Origin: Vagococcus fluvialis
GTDB lineage: Bacteria; Bacillota; Bacilli; Lactobacillales; Vagococcaceae
DNA: 64,000 nucleotides
Reading direction: 5' to 3'
Assembly: GCF_003337315.1 (NCBI RefSeq)
Contig: NZ_QPJV01000007.1
Coordinates: forward strand, 62,001 to 126,000
Under the pieces are notes generated by a model that was not told the origin of the DNA, ran no database searches, and was given only the letters and a program-made list of their open reading frames with translations. A program made the translations under genes and the position numbers. Positions 39,751 through 47,279 of this stretch are shown here, piece by piece; the stretch's first letter is position 1; the number at the start of each line of letters is the position of its first letter.

Positions 39751-40031
39751 ATGCAAGAAAAATATATAGAGAAAAAACTGGTAGCGGCAGTAAAAAGCAT
39801 GGGGGGGTTGCACCGAAATTTGTAAGCCCTGGAATTGATGGAATGCCTGATCGGATTGTGTTACTTCCCATGGTAAGAATCGCCTTTGTCGAATGTAAGG
39901 CAACTGGGAAAAAGATGAGGCCTTTACAAATAAAAAGAAAGAAGCAATTAGAGGCTTTAGGATATTTAGTCTATTGCCTAGATGATGTAGAACAGATTGG
40001 AGGGATACTTATTGAAATACAAGCCACATGA
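39751..40031 (+). pseudogene. VRR-NUC domain nuclease, frameshifted
   Basis: ATG 39751 follows GGAGG by 6 nt and reads QEKYIEKKLVAAVKSMGG, then hits a run of seven G (39801-39807) after which the VRR-NUC body (KFVSPGIDGMPDRIVLLP, RIAFVECKATGKKMRPLQ) continues in another frame to 40031. One more G would restore a 94-residue protein. Catalytic Asp and ECK motif are intact. VRR-NUC proteins are Holliday-junction or flap-type nucleases common in phage replication modules. A G-run is also a place for sequencing error. Confidence 0.75.
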
Positions 40032-40710
40032 ATACCAAAGCTATGCCACTGAATTTATTTTATCCCATCCCATATCTGCTGTATTTCTTGAGATGGGTTT
40101 AGGGAAAAGTGTGATCACGTTATCCGCCATATTTGATTTGTGCTTAGATTACTTTCTGGTTTACAGGGTTTTAGTGATTGCACCTTTAAGAGTAGCAAGA
40201 GATACATGCCCTGCTGAAATTAAAAAGTGGGATCATCTAAAGGATCTGACCTACTCTGTGGCAGTTGGAACGGAAAAAGAAAGAATTGATGCATTCAATA
40301 AACAGGTGACTATCTATATCATCAATCGTGAGAATGTGGATTGGTTTGTTAGTAAAAGTGGCATCCCCTTTGATTTTGATATGGTGATCATTGATGAGTT
40401 GTCATCCTTTAAATTCTATGGTGCAAAGCGGTTTAAAAGTCTACTAAGGGTAAGACCCAGTGTAAAAAGAATTGTAGGTCTTACAGGTACTCCTTCAACT
40501 AACGGCATGATGGATTTATGGGCAGAGTTTCGTATTCTCGATTTAGGTCAAAGGTTAGGCAGGTACATCACTCACTACCGTAATACTTACTTTACTCCAG
40601 ATAAAAGAAATGGACAGATTATATTTTCCTATAAACCACTTCCTGGTGCAGAGGATGAAATCTATCAGCGGATATCAGATGTTACCATTAGACTGCCTTC
40701 AATACATTAG
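40012..40710 (+). pseudogene. SNF2-type phage helicase, N-terminal half only
   Basis: Starts at TTG 40012, 7 nt after GGAGGG, overlapping the nuclease end. The ATPase lobe 1 is present: Walker A variant EMGLGKSV, IDELSSFK (DEAH-like box) and GLTGTPSTNG. Phage SNF2 helicases of this type run for about 450 residues; here the reading breaks at YQRISDVTI (about 40690) and nine foreign codons lead to a stop, because a deletion joined it to the recombinase gene. Not expected to work. Confidence 0.85.
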
Positions 40711-41915
40711 ACAGCTCAAGGATAAAAACATATCCGTCTATTTTGAAAAAGAGAATATCAACACCATGGATGCCAAGGGCGAGGTTTTGCTGACTATTAT
40801 GGCATCTTTGGCACAACAGGAAAGCCAGAGCCTTTCACAAAACGTTAAGCTTGGGCTACAGTACCGATACCAACAAGGAAAGGTGCAGGTCAACCATAAA
40901 CGATTTATGGGCTACACGAAAGATGAAGAAGGCAACTTGATTATTGTTCCAGAAGAGGCTGAAATCATTAAACGTATTTACAGAGAGTACCTTGAGGGCA
41001 AGAGCCTAGTGGGCATCGGTAGGGATCTAGAGAAAGACGGCATTTTAACAGCAGCGGGAAAACCAAGATGGCGACCAGAATCAGTTAAGAAGATACTTCA
41101 AAACGAAAAATACATCGGAGATGCCCTTCTGCAAAAGACTGTTACTGTAGATTTTCTAACCAAGAAACGAGTTAAGAATGAAGGTCATCTTCCCCAGTAT
41201 TATGTTGAAAATAGCCATGAGGCGATTATTCCTAAAGAGTTATTTTTGCAGGTGCAGGAAGAGGTTCATCGAAGAAGCAATATCTACACAGGAGAAGGCA
41301 AGAACAAACGAATTTATAGTAGCAAGTACGCTTTAAGTACCATTACCTTCTGTGGAGATTGTGGCGATATTTATAGGAGAACATATTGGAATATTCATGG
41401 TAGAAAAGAATTTGTCTGGCGATGCGTGACTAGAATCGAGCAAGGTCCTGAAGTTTGTAAGAACCGAACCGTAAAAGAAGATGAACTCTATGGTGCTTGT
41501 AATGACCGCAATTAATAAGCTGCTTGCAGGTGGCAATAACATGATAAAAACCTTGGAAGAAAATATTCATGCGGTGATTGGCGAACCGACAGAGTACCAA
41601 ATTTCAGAGATTAACAACTCACTAGAGGAAAAACAAAAAGAACTCATCAAGCTGGCTAATAAGGGTCAAGATTATGAATATCTAGCAGATGAGATTGATG
41701 AACTGCGAGATAAGCGACAGACCCTTTTAGTAGAAGATACCTCCCTCAGTGGCGAGAACGAGCGAATCAATGAGCTGATTGAATTTATCCGCAAGAACAA
41801 ATTCCGTACCTTAGAATATGATGATAAGCTTGTGAGAAAGTTAATTCAGAGCGTTACAGTCTATGAAGACCACTTCGTTATAGCCTTCAAATCAGGTATC
41901 GAAATGGAAATATGA
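40691..41915 (+). pseudogene. Large serine recombinase, truncated and frameshifted
   Basis: From 40691 the frame reads [38 protein letters not shown] and onward through the recombinase DNA-binding domain, the zinc ribbon (CGDCGDIY...C) and coiled coil, as in transposon-type large serine recombinases. The first ~90 residues with the catalytic Ser and the Arg motifs are gone. A second lesion near 41500 (one extra T in GCTTGTAATG) moves the last ~140 codons to another frame, ending FKSGIEMEI at 41915. Both defects make it inactive. Confidence 0.9.
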
Positions 41916-41931
41916 AAAGTAGCAGGAAATA

Positions 41932-41968
41932 GCCCATGGCTCTACAGTAGAGTTGTGGGTTTTCTTTT
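41932..41968 (+). terminator. Terminator in header copy 1
   Basis: CCCATGGCTCTAC pairs with GTAGAGTTGTGGG (three G-T pairs), then TTTTCTTTT. Confidence 0.8.
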
Positions 41969-41999
41969 GCTTGTTGACTACAATAACATTTAATAACTA

Positions 42000-42028
42000 T
42001 TGTCTTTATCAACCATATGGTTTATAAT
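42000..42028 (+). promoter_or_regulatory. XRE promoter with palindromic operator, copy 1
   Basis: TTGTCT, 17 nt, TATAAT. The spacer contains the perfect palindrome AACCATATGGTT (42011-42022), ideally placed for autorepression by the XRE protein encoded 29 nt downstream. Confidence 0.7.
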
Positions 42029-42056
42029 ATTTTTAGCGTAAACTTGGAGGTGCTGT

Positions 42057-42281
42057 ATGACTACGGCAGAAATGATTAAAGAACTGTGCGAGCAAATGAA
42101 TATAAGTGTTTCTGAACTAGCTAGACGTATTGGACAGACTCCGCAGAATTTCAATAAGAAATTGAAACGTGAAACGGTGTCCTTGGATGAGTTAAAAACC
42201 ATCGCTGATGTGTTAGGAGTCAAGTTTGTGCAGGTATTTATTTTACCCGATGGAGATGAAATAAAAATATCTAACAAATAA
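42057..42281 (+). CDS. Small XRE-family repressor, copy 1
   Basis: 74 residues, almost entirely one helix-turn-helix domain: SVSELARRIGQTPQNFNKKL is the HTH and is followed by LDELKTIADVLGVKF. TTGGAGG lies before ATG 42057. Likely represses its own promoter through the palindrome upstream and possibly the cargo genes that follow. Differs from copy 2 by six substitutions in the first 72 residues plus the C-terminus. Confidence 0.9.
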   Translation: MTTAEMIKELCEQMNISVSELARRIGQTPQNFNKKLKRETVSLDELKTIADVLGVKFVQVFILPDGDEIKISNK

Positions 42282-42296
42282 AGGAGGCGGTCTAAA

Positions 42297-42536
42297 ATGA
42301 TGATTAGTCCGGAAAGTTACTATGAAGAGTATCTCAAAGGAAAAACAAAAGAAGAAATAATGACGGCCATCCGAGGACTTAAGCAAGAAATAGGTCGTCT
42401 AAAAAATTCTATGGAAAGTCTAGGCTATGGCAATAACCCAATTACAATTCCGTATGAATCTACTTGCATTTACTGGATTCATGAATATTTTGAAAAGATA
42501 AACAAGTTCACAAGAAGTTATGAAAGGGGTATCTAA
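42297..42536 (+). CDS. Small element-borne protein of unknown function
   Basis: 79 residues; ATG 42297 follows AGGAGG. Starts MMISPESYYEEYLKGKTKEEI, with a coiled segment (AIRGLKQEIGRLKNSMES), a form common in clostridial integrative elements after small XRE genes. The C-terminus (KFTRSYERGI) may be altered by the junction with the next cargo gene. Function unknown. The stop is immediately followed by the Crp/Fnr start. Confidence 0.6.
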   Translation: MMISPESYYEEYLKGKTKEEIMTAIRGLKQEIGRLKNSMESLGYGNNPITIPYESTCIYWIHEYFEKINKFTRSYERGI

Positions 42537-43286
42537 ATGCCAAAAAAGGATTCTATACAAGACAAAAGAAAGAATGGGTGTAATACTTCCTCTCACACTC
42601 ATCATCGCAGAGATAACTCAGATTCACAGACTTCATGTATCAGTGTTGTTCCAATCTTTAATCATTTAGAAGAAGAACAGATGGATGAAATTATGAAAGT
42701 AATGAGGTCAATTTCATATAAAAAGGGCGAAGTGGTTTATCGGGAGGGAGATACATCCAATGCCTTATATGTTGTAAGTAAGGGTAAAATTAGAATCTAC
42801 CGTTTATCTGAGTCTGGAAAAGAACAATTATTGAGAATTTTAAATCCAGGAGATTTTACTGGAGAACTGGCTTTGTTTCGTGAATCAATCCATGAAGCGT
42901 ATGCAGAAGCAATGAGTAATACTGATGTGTGTATGATTAGTAAAAATGATTTACAAGAATTTTTATTAAAGTACCCTACGATATCCTTGAAGTTCTTATC
43001 AGAATTTTCTAACCGATTGGAAACATCAGAAAAACAAACAACCAGATTTGCCACAGAGAAGGTGGATTCTAGAATAGCGTTGTTTCTTGCAGAATGCTTG
43101 GATGGTGATGAGGGTTCAATGGAAATTGAATTGCCAATGAATAGAAAGGATTTAGCCTCTTACTTAGGAACTACACCTGAAACGATAAGTAGAAAGTTTG
43201 CTGATTTTGAGGATGAAGGCTATATAAAGCAAAAAACAAGCAGAAAGATTGAGATTTTGGATTTAGATGGTTTGTTGTTAGTATAA
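42537..43286 (+). CDS. Crp/Fnr-family transcriptional regulator
   Basis: 249 residues: a His/Cys-rich N-terminal extension with Cys15 and Cys34, a cyclic-nucleotide-type beta-roll (about 40-150), a dimer helix and a C-terminal winged HTH. The recognition helix TPETISRKF carries the E-x-x-S-R pattern used by FNR to read TTGAT half-sites, and just such a box lies upstream of the next gene. Four Cys in all, but not FNR's clustered spacing, so sensing could be thiol or metal based rather than an iron-sulphur cluster. Probably activates the downstream ric/ATPase genes. Confidence 0.88.
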   Translation: MPKKDSIQDKRKNGCNTSSHTHHRRDNSDSQTSCISVVPIFNHLEEEQMDEIMKVMRSISYKKGEVVYREGDTSNALYVVSKGKIRIYRLSESGKEQLLRILNPGDFTGELALFRESIHEAYAEAMSNTDVCMISKNDLQEFLLKYPTISLKFLSEFSNRLETSEKQTTRFATEKVDSRIALFLAECLDGDEGSMEIELPMNRKDLASYLGTTPETISRKFADFEDEGYIKQKTSRKIEILDLDGLLLV

Positions 43287-43303
43287 GTAATAGTCGGAAA
43301 ATG

Positions 43304-43354
43304 AAATACAAAACAGTTGGAGTGGCTTCAAGACTTCAACTGTTTTGTATTTTT
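43304..43354 (+). terminator. Intrinsic terminator
   Basis: Perfect 16-bp stem (43304-43319 with 43337-43352) and T-run after the regulator gene; the ric/ATPase genes therefore need their own promoter. Confidence 0.92.
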
Positions 43355-43394
43355 AGGCAAAAAAACTCAAATATTTACGCAAAAATGCATAAAC

Positions 43395-43436
43395 TTGATT
43401 TAGGTCAATTTAATTTCCTTTAATCGCTTGTATGAT
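43395..43436 (+). promoter_or_regulatory. FNR-type box and promoter of the ric/ATPase operon
   Basis: TTGATTTAGGTCAA (43395-43408) is TTGAT-N4-GTCAA, one base off the symmetrical FNR consensus. A -10 TATGAT lies at 43431-43436, giving a start near 43443 and placing the box centre (43401.5) at -41.5, the classic class II activator position. There is no good -35, as expected for an activator-dependent promoter. Confidence 0.72.
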
Positions 43437-43474
43437 GTAATCAAGACAAAGATAAAGAGAAAGAAGGAAAAAAC

Positions 43475-43777
43475 ATGTCAAAACAATTAAATTTTAATCA
43501 AGTAAAGGAAACTCATTTAAAAACATTAGCACAATATGTACCAGTTGTAGCACGGGTTCATGGTGGTAATCACCCGGAATTTCACCAAGTGCATAAAGTA
43601 TATGATAGGCTTGCAAAAAAAGTGAAAGATGTAAGAGCGGGAAAACCTGACTTAGTAGATGAATTTGTAAAGTTACGTGAAATTACAGATAATTATACAG
43701 TTCCAGGTGATGTTTGTGAAAGCTATGAAGCAGTATATAACATGTTGGCAGAATTAGATAGAGCCTATGAATCATAA
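43475..43777 (+). CDS. Ric-type iron-sulphur-cluster-repair di-iron protein (short form)
   Basis: 100 residues with VARVHGGNHPEFHQVHKVYDRL, the His-rich helix of RIC/YtfE/ScdA proteins that bind a di-iron site, followed by REITDNYTVPGDVCESYEAVYNML. It is half the length of full RIC proteins and matches the short Ric group. These proteins repair iron-sulphur clusters after nitrosative or oxidative damage. Lies directly behind an FNR-type box. AGAAGGA precedes ATG 43475. Confidence 0.68.
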   Translation: MSKQLNFNQVKETHLKTLAQYVPVVARVHGGNHPEFHQVHKVYDRLAKKVKDVRAGKPDLVDEFVKLREITDNYTVPGDVCESYEAVYNMLAELDRAYES

Positions 43778-43828
43778 AAGAAATAAATACTAGATTACTA
43801 AAAAATTATAAGAGGAAGGAGCATGAAT

Positions 43829-45676
43829 ATGCAAAAATTCATTTTAGGAAGAAAGAATCATATTACAATAGTAAGTGCAATTTTAATAATCATTGCATAT
43901 GTTAGTAAATTAGGATTTCAAAACGAACCTATAGCTATATGGTCACTAATCATTGCCTCCGTTTTAGGCGTTATACCGATTGCTATCCAAGCGTATCAAG
44001 CATTGAAGGTCAAAGTTGTCAGTATCGATGTTTTAGTTACTATTGCAGTTATCGGAGCGTTTATAATTAAAAACTTTGAGGAATCGGCAATTGTTACGTT
44101 CTTATTTCTGTTTGGAGCTTATTTAGAACAAAGGACACTTAATAAAACACGTTCTGCAATAAAAGAATTAACTGAAATGGCGCCAGAAGTTGCTCTAAAG
44201 AAACTGAAAAATGGTGAATTTGAAGAAGTCGAAATAGAAGAGGTTGATGTAGGTGATATTTTACTTGTTAAAACGGGTGCAAAAATTCCAGTTGATGGTA
44301 CAGTGTTAACAGGAGAAGGGCACATTAATGAAGCAAGTATTACAGGTGAAGCAGTTCCAGTAAGCAAAAAGAAAGATTCAGGAGTATATGCCGGAACAAT
44401 TTTAGAAAATGGAACACTGCAAATCACTGCTGACCGTGTAGGTGAAGACTCTACTTTTGGTAAAATCATTGAGTTAGTGGAAGAAGCACAGGATTCAAAA
44501 TCAGAGGCAGAACGCTTTATTGATAGATTCTCTAAATACTATACACCGGCTGTTTTAGTTCTCTCTTTTATTGTATGGCTCATTTCAAGGGATATTGAGC
44601 TTGCAATTACGATATTAGTTTTAGGATGCCCAGGGGCACTTGTTATTGGTGTTCCAGTTTCAAATGTTGCAGGTATTGGTAATGGAGCACGTCATGGTGT
44701 TCTTCTAAAAGGTAGCGAGGTAATTAGTGATTTTAGCAGACTAGATACCATGGTATTTGACAAAACTGGAACATTAACAATAGGAAATCCTAAAGTAGCT
44801 GATAAAGAAATTTATGCAGATAATGGAGAGGAAGTGTTAGCTTATCTGTCAAGTGTTGAAAAGGAATCCGATCATCCATTAGCAAAAGCAGTTGTGGAAT
44901 ATATTGGAGATATAAAATCATATATAGTTGAAAAAACGGAGGTTGTAAAAGGCGGAGGAATTGTAGCTCATATAGAAGGTCATAGAGTTGCCGTCGGGAA
45001 TGTAGCCTTGATGGAGCAAGAAAATGTTACTTTAAGTGAAAAAGCTCGTGGAGATATTACTAGATTTGAGAAGAATGGAAATTCACTTGTTTTAACATCC
45101 GTTGATGGTGAATTAAAAGCATTGATGGGTATTCGTGACCAAATCCGTTCAGGTGTAAAAGAAGATCTTCAAAAGCTAAAAAAACTTGGTGTTAATAATC
45201 TAGTTGTTCTTTCAGGTGATAACCAAGGAACAGTTGATTTAGTGGCACATGAACTAGGACTTACAGAGGCCCACGGGCATATGTTGCCGGAAGATAAATC
45301 AGCATATATTAAAACACTGCAAGAAAAAGGTCAAATTGTTGCATTTGTCGGGGACGGCGTAAATGATAGTCCTTCACTAGCTCTAGCACAAATAGGAATT
45401 GCTATGGGAAGTGGAACAGATGTAGCCATTGAAACTTCAGATGTTGTCTTAATGAACTCGGATTTCAGCCGCTTGCCACATGCACTAGGTTTAACAAAAG
45501 CAACAGCTAATAACATGCTTCAAAATATAATTATTGCAGTAGGAGTTGTACTAGTCCTGCTTGCCAGCGTATTCTTTAGTGAGTGGATGAACATGTCAAT
45601 CGGTATGTTAGTACATGAAGCGAGTATATTAGTAGTAATTCTAAATGCTATGAGACTTCTTCGCTATAAATTATGA
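43829..45676 (+). CDS. Heavy-metal P1B-type ATPase with CPG motif
   Basis: 615 residues from ATG 43829 (GGAG at 7 nt; ATG 43823 is an alternative). No N-terminal metal-binding domain. Membrane helices near 12-30, 36-57, 65-85, 88-103, 230-248, 255-280, and two at the C-terminus. Actuator TGE in SITGEAVP, phosphorylation site DKTGTLT, HP motif SDHPLAKA and hinge GDGVNDSP are all intact, so it should be active. The helix-6 metal motif is CPG, not CPC, and the last helix carries HEAS, like the HEG motif of P1B-4 (cobalt/iron) pumps rather than the D-x-G of zinc pumps. Substrate therefore uncertain: Zn, Co or Fe(II). Confidence 0.9.
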   Translation: MQKFILGRKNHITIVSAILIIIAYVSKLGFQNEPIAIWSLIIASVLGVIPIAIQAYQALKVKVVSIDVLVTIAVIGAFIIKNFEESAIVTFLFLFGAYLEQRTLNKTRSAIKELTEMAPEVALKKLKNGEFEEVEIEEVDVGDILLVKTGAKIPVDGTVLTGEGHINEASITGEAVPVSKKKDSGVYAGTILENGTLQITADRVGEDSTFGKIIELVEEAQDSKSEAERFIDRFSKYYTPAVLVLSFIVWLISRDIELAITILVLGCPGALVIGVPVSNVAGIGNGARHGVLLKGSEVISDFSRLDTMVFDKTGTLTIGNPKVADKEIYADNGEEVLAYLSSVEKESDHPLAKAVVEYIGDIKSYIVEKTEVVKGGGIVAHIEGHRVAVGNVALMEQENVTLSEKARGDITRFEKNGNSLVLTSVDGELKALMGIRDQIRSGVKEDLQKLKKLGVNNLVVLSGDNQGTVDLVAHELGLTEAHGHMLPEDKSAYIKTLQEKGQIVAFVGDGVNDSPSLALAQIGIAMGSGTDVAIETSDVVLMNSDFSRLPHALGLTKATANNMLQNIIIAVGVVLVLLASVFFSEWMNMSIGMLVHEASILVVILNAMRLLRYKL

Positions 45677-45738
45677 AAATAAAATTCTTAATCTAAATCA
45701 ATTTAAAATAGATAAATATATCAAAGGAGAAATGAAAT

Positions 45739-45972
45739 ATGCAAAAAGCAACGATTCAATTAGAAACATTAACTTGTCCGTCTTGTATGCAAAAAATAGA
45801 AAACGGTGTTAAATCCTTGGAAGGGGTAAATAAAGAGAGTTTAAAGGTACTATTTAATTCAAGCAAGGTAAGAGTAGAATTTGACGATGAAAAAGTATCT
45901 ATAGAGGATATTGAAAATGTTATTGATAAATTAGGGTATGAAGTACTAAAATCCCAAGTAAAAAAAATTTAA
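45739..45972 (+). CDS. HMA-domain metallochaperone
   Basis: 77 residues, a single heavy-metal-associated ferredoxin-like fold with the metal-binding TCPSCMQK (C-x-x-C) motif and the closing DKLGYEV strand. Probably hands metal to the ATPase encoded just upstream, which lacks its own HMA domain. Ends the metal cassette; the second XRE header starts 35 nt later. Confidence 0.9.
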   Translation: MQKATIQLETLTCPSCMQKIENGVKSLEGVNKESLKVLFNSSKVRVEFDDEKVSIEDIENVIDKLGYEVLKSQVKKI

Positions 45973-46011
45973 AGTGGCGAATCAGTTAATTATGAAAACC
46001 AGAAATAAATA

Positions 46012-46048
46012 GCCCATGACTCTACAGTAGAGTTGTGGGTTTTCTTTT
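46012..46048 (+). terminator. Terminator in header copy 2
   Basis: CCCATGACTCTAC with GTAGAGTTGTGGG, followed by TTTTCTTTT; insulates the metal cassette from the next cassette. Confidence 0.78.
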
Positions 46049-46080
46049 GCTTGCTGATTATAATAATATTTTAATAACTA

Positions 46081-46109
46081 TTGTTTCTATCAACCAAATG
46101 GTTTATAAT
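46081..46109 (+). promoter_or_regulatory. XRE promoter with operator, copy 2
   Basis: TTGTTT, 17 nt, TATAAT, with AACCAAATGGTT (46092-46103) in the spacer. One base breaks the palindrome seen in copy 1, so the two repressors may bind it with different strength. Confidence 0.68.
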
Positions 46110-46137
46110 ATTCTTAGCGTTAACTTGGAGGTGCTGT

Positions 46138-46368
46138 ATGACTACGGCAGAAATGATTAAAGAACTGTGTGAGCAAATGAATATAAGCGTTTCTGAACTT
46201 GCTAGACGTATTGGCCAGACTCCACAGAATTTCAATAAAAAATTACAACGAGAAACAGTAACCTTGGATGAGTTGAAAGCCATCGCTGATGTGCTAGGTG
46301 TCAAGTTTGTGCAGGCTTTTATTTTACCCGAAGGAGATGAAATAAAGACCAGTAATGAGGAGGTGTAG
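46138..46368 (+). CDS. Small XRE-family repressor, copy 2
   Basis: 76 residues from ATG 46138 (TTGGAGG upstream). Same HTH as copy 1 (SVSELARRIGQTPQNF), with changes KKLQ, VTLDELKA, FVQAF, PEGDEIKTSNEEV. The GAGGAGGTG near its stop serves as ribosome site of the following gene, so XRE and cargo are co-translated. Confidence 0.9.
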   Translation: MTTAEMIKELCEQMNISVSELARRIGQTPQNFNKKLQRETVTLDELKAIADVLGVKFVQAFILPEGDEIKTSNEEV

Positions 46369-46374
46369 GCTACA

Positions 46375-47217
46375 TTGAAAATTATTATAATAAATGATGT
46401 TGAGTACGCTGTATTTGCTGCTAATGAGGGTACTGTTAAATCGCAACCTCATATGATAGAAACTCTTTCGGGCTCTGTTCCAGAAGGAAAGCAACTTAGT
46501 TTATTGAAAGAGTATCTTAAGCAAAATGATATTGTGCCGATAAAAGGAGCAACTACACATTGGTGCATAGATAAGGTCCTTAAGCTTGGTTCAACAAAAG
46601 AAAAAACTATAAGGAAAACAATTCATAAACAGAAATATCTACCTTTGACTGAAGAAAATATGGAGAAACAGCATATGTTTGTAGGTGCAAGCTCTAATTA
46701 TGGCAAAGAAGGTCTAATAATTCATGATGTTTTGAATGCATTTCCTCTTCATAATGATTTAAATACTATTGCGATGAAGATTGCGGTTATTGATGTAACA
46801 AATTCAACACATCTTTCTCAGTATAAGAGCAGGTTGTCCTTGTATGATTTGGCTAAAGTAATTCTGGAGATTCCTAATTTTGATGATCGGTTGGCAGAAG
46901 GAGATCCTGAACTGGTAAATATTATCGCAAGGAACATTGGTGCAGTTAATATGTTTTTTTTTGCCTCCAAGTACTGTACATATCATAACGTGGAAATTTA
47001 CGGCAGAGATGATTACTCTATCTTCGACGGTATCGTTAAAAATACTCTTCCATATTATATCCCTGGCTTAACAGTTAATAGGATTGATACATGGCGAAGA
47101 AACTTTGATTATGAAACATTTAACGAGTGTGTTGGAAATCTGCTTGATGAAAATAATATACATATTCCTTTTAGAAGAAGAAAGTTAGATCACTTCTTGT
47201 GGTATGCGAATAGGTAG
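46375..47217 (+). CDS. Unknown element-borne protein, possibly HhH-glycosylase-like
   Basis: 280 residues from TTG 46375, behind GGAGGTG at the XRE stop. Residues 1-90 look like a small domain of their own. Residues 90-280 are helical and contain AVIDVTNSTHL, FFFASKYCTYHN, DYSIFDGIV and a C-terminal RRRKLDHFLWYANR; the FASKYC...YxIFD pattern recalls uncharacterised proteins with a helix-hairpin-helix glycosylase look, but I am not sure. No membrane or signal segment. Sits between XRE copy 2 and a multidomain exonuclease and probably works with it. Confidence 0.72.
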   Translation: MKIIIINDVEYAVFAANEGTVKSQPHMIETLSGSVPEGKQLSLLKEYLKQNDIVPIKGATTHWCIDKVLKLGSTKEKTIRKTIHKQKYLPLTEENMEKQHMFVGASSNYGKEGLIIHDVLNAFPLHNDLNTIAMKIAVIDVTNSTHLSQYKSRLSLYDLAKVILEIPNFDDRLAEGDPELVNIIARNIGAVNMFFFASKYCTYHNVEIYGRDDYSIFDGIVKNTLPYYIPGLTVNRIDTWRRNFDYETFNECVGNLLDENNIHIPFRRRKLDHFLWYANR

Positions 47218-47279
47218 AATATAAGAAAAAGGCATCGTAAAAGTGATTCTGGATAAAATTAATGGGGGAGGAAATAATA

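Larger units (their letters stand above)
41928..42270 (+). repeat. XRE cassette header, copy 1
   Basis: Terminator, promoter-operator and XRE gene. The same arrangement with high identity lies at 46008-46351, an offset of about 4080 bases. Copy 1 directly follows the recombinase stop codon. Confidence 0.9.
46008..46351 (+). repeat. XRE cassette header, copy 2
   Basis: Repeats the 41928-42270 segment: same terminator, promoter with operator and XRE gene, with scattered substitutions and one single-base indel. Confidence 0.9.
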
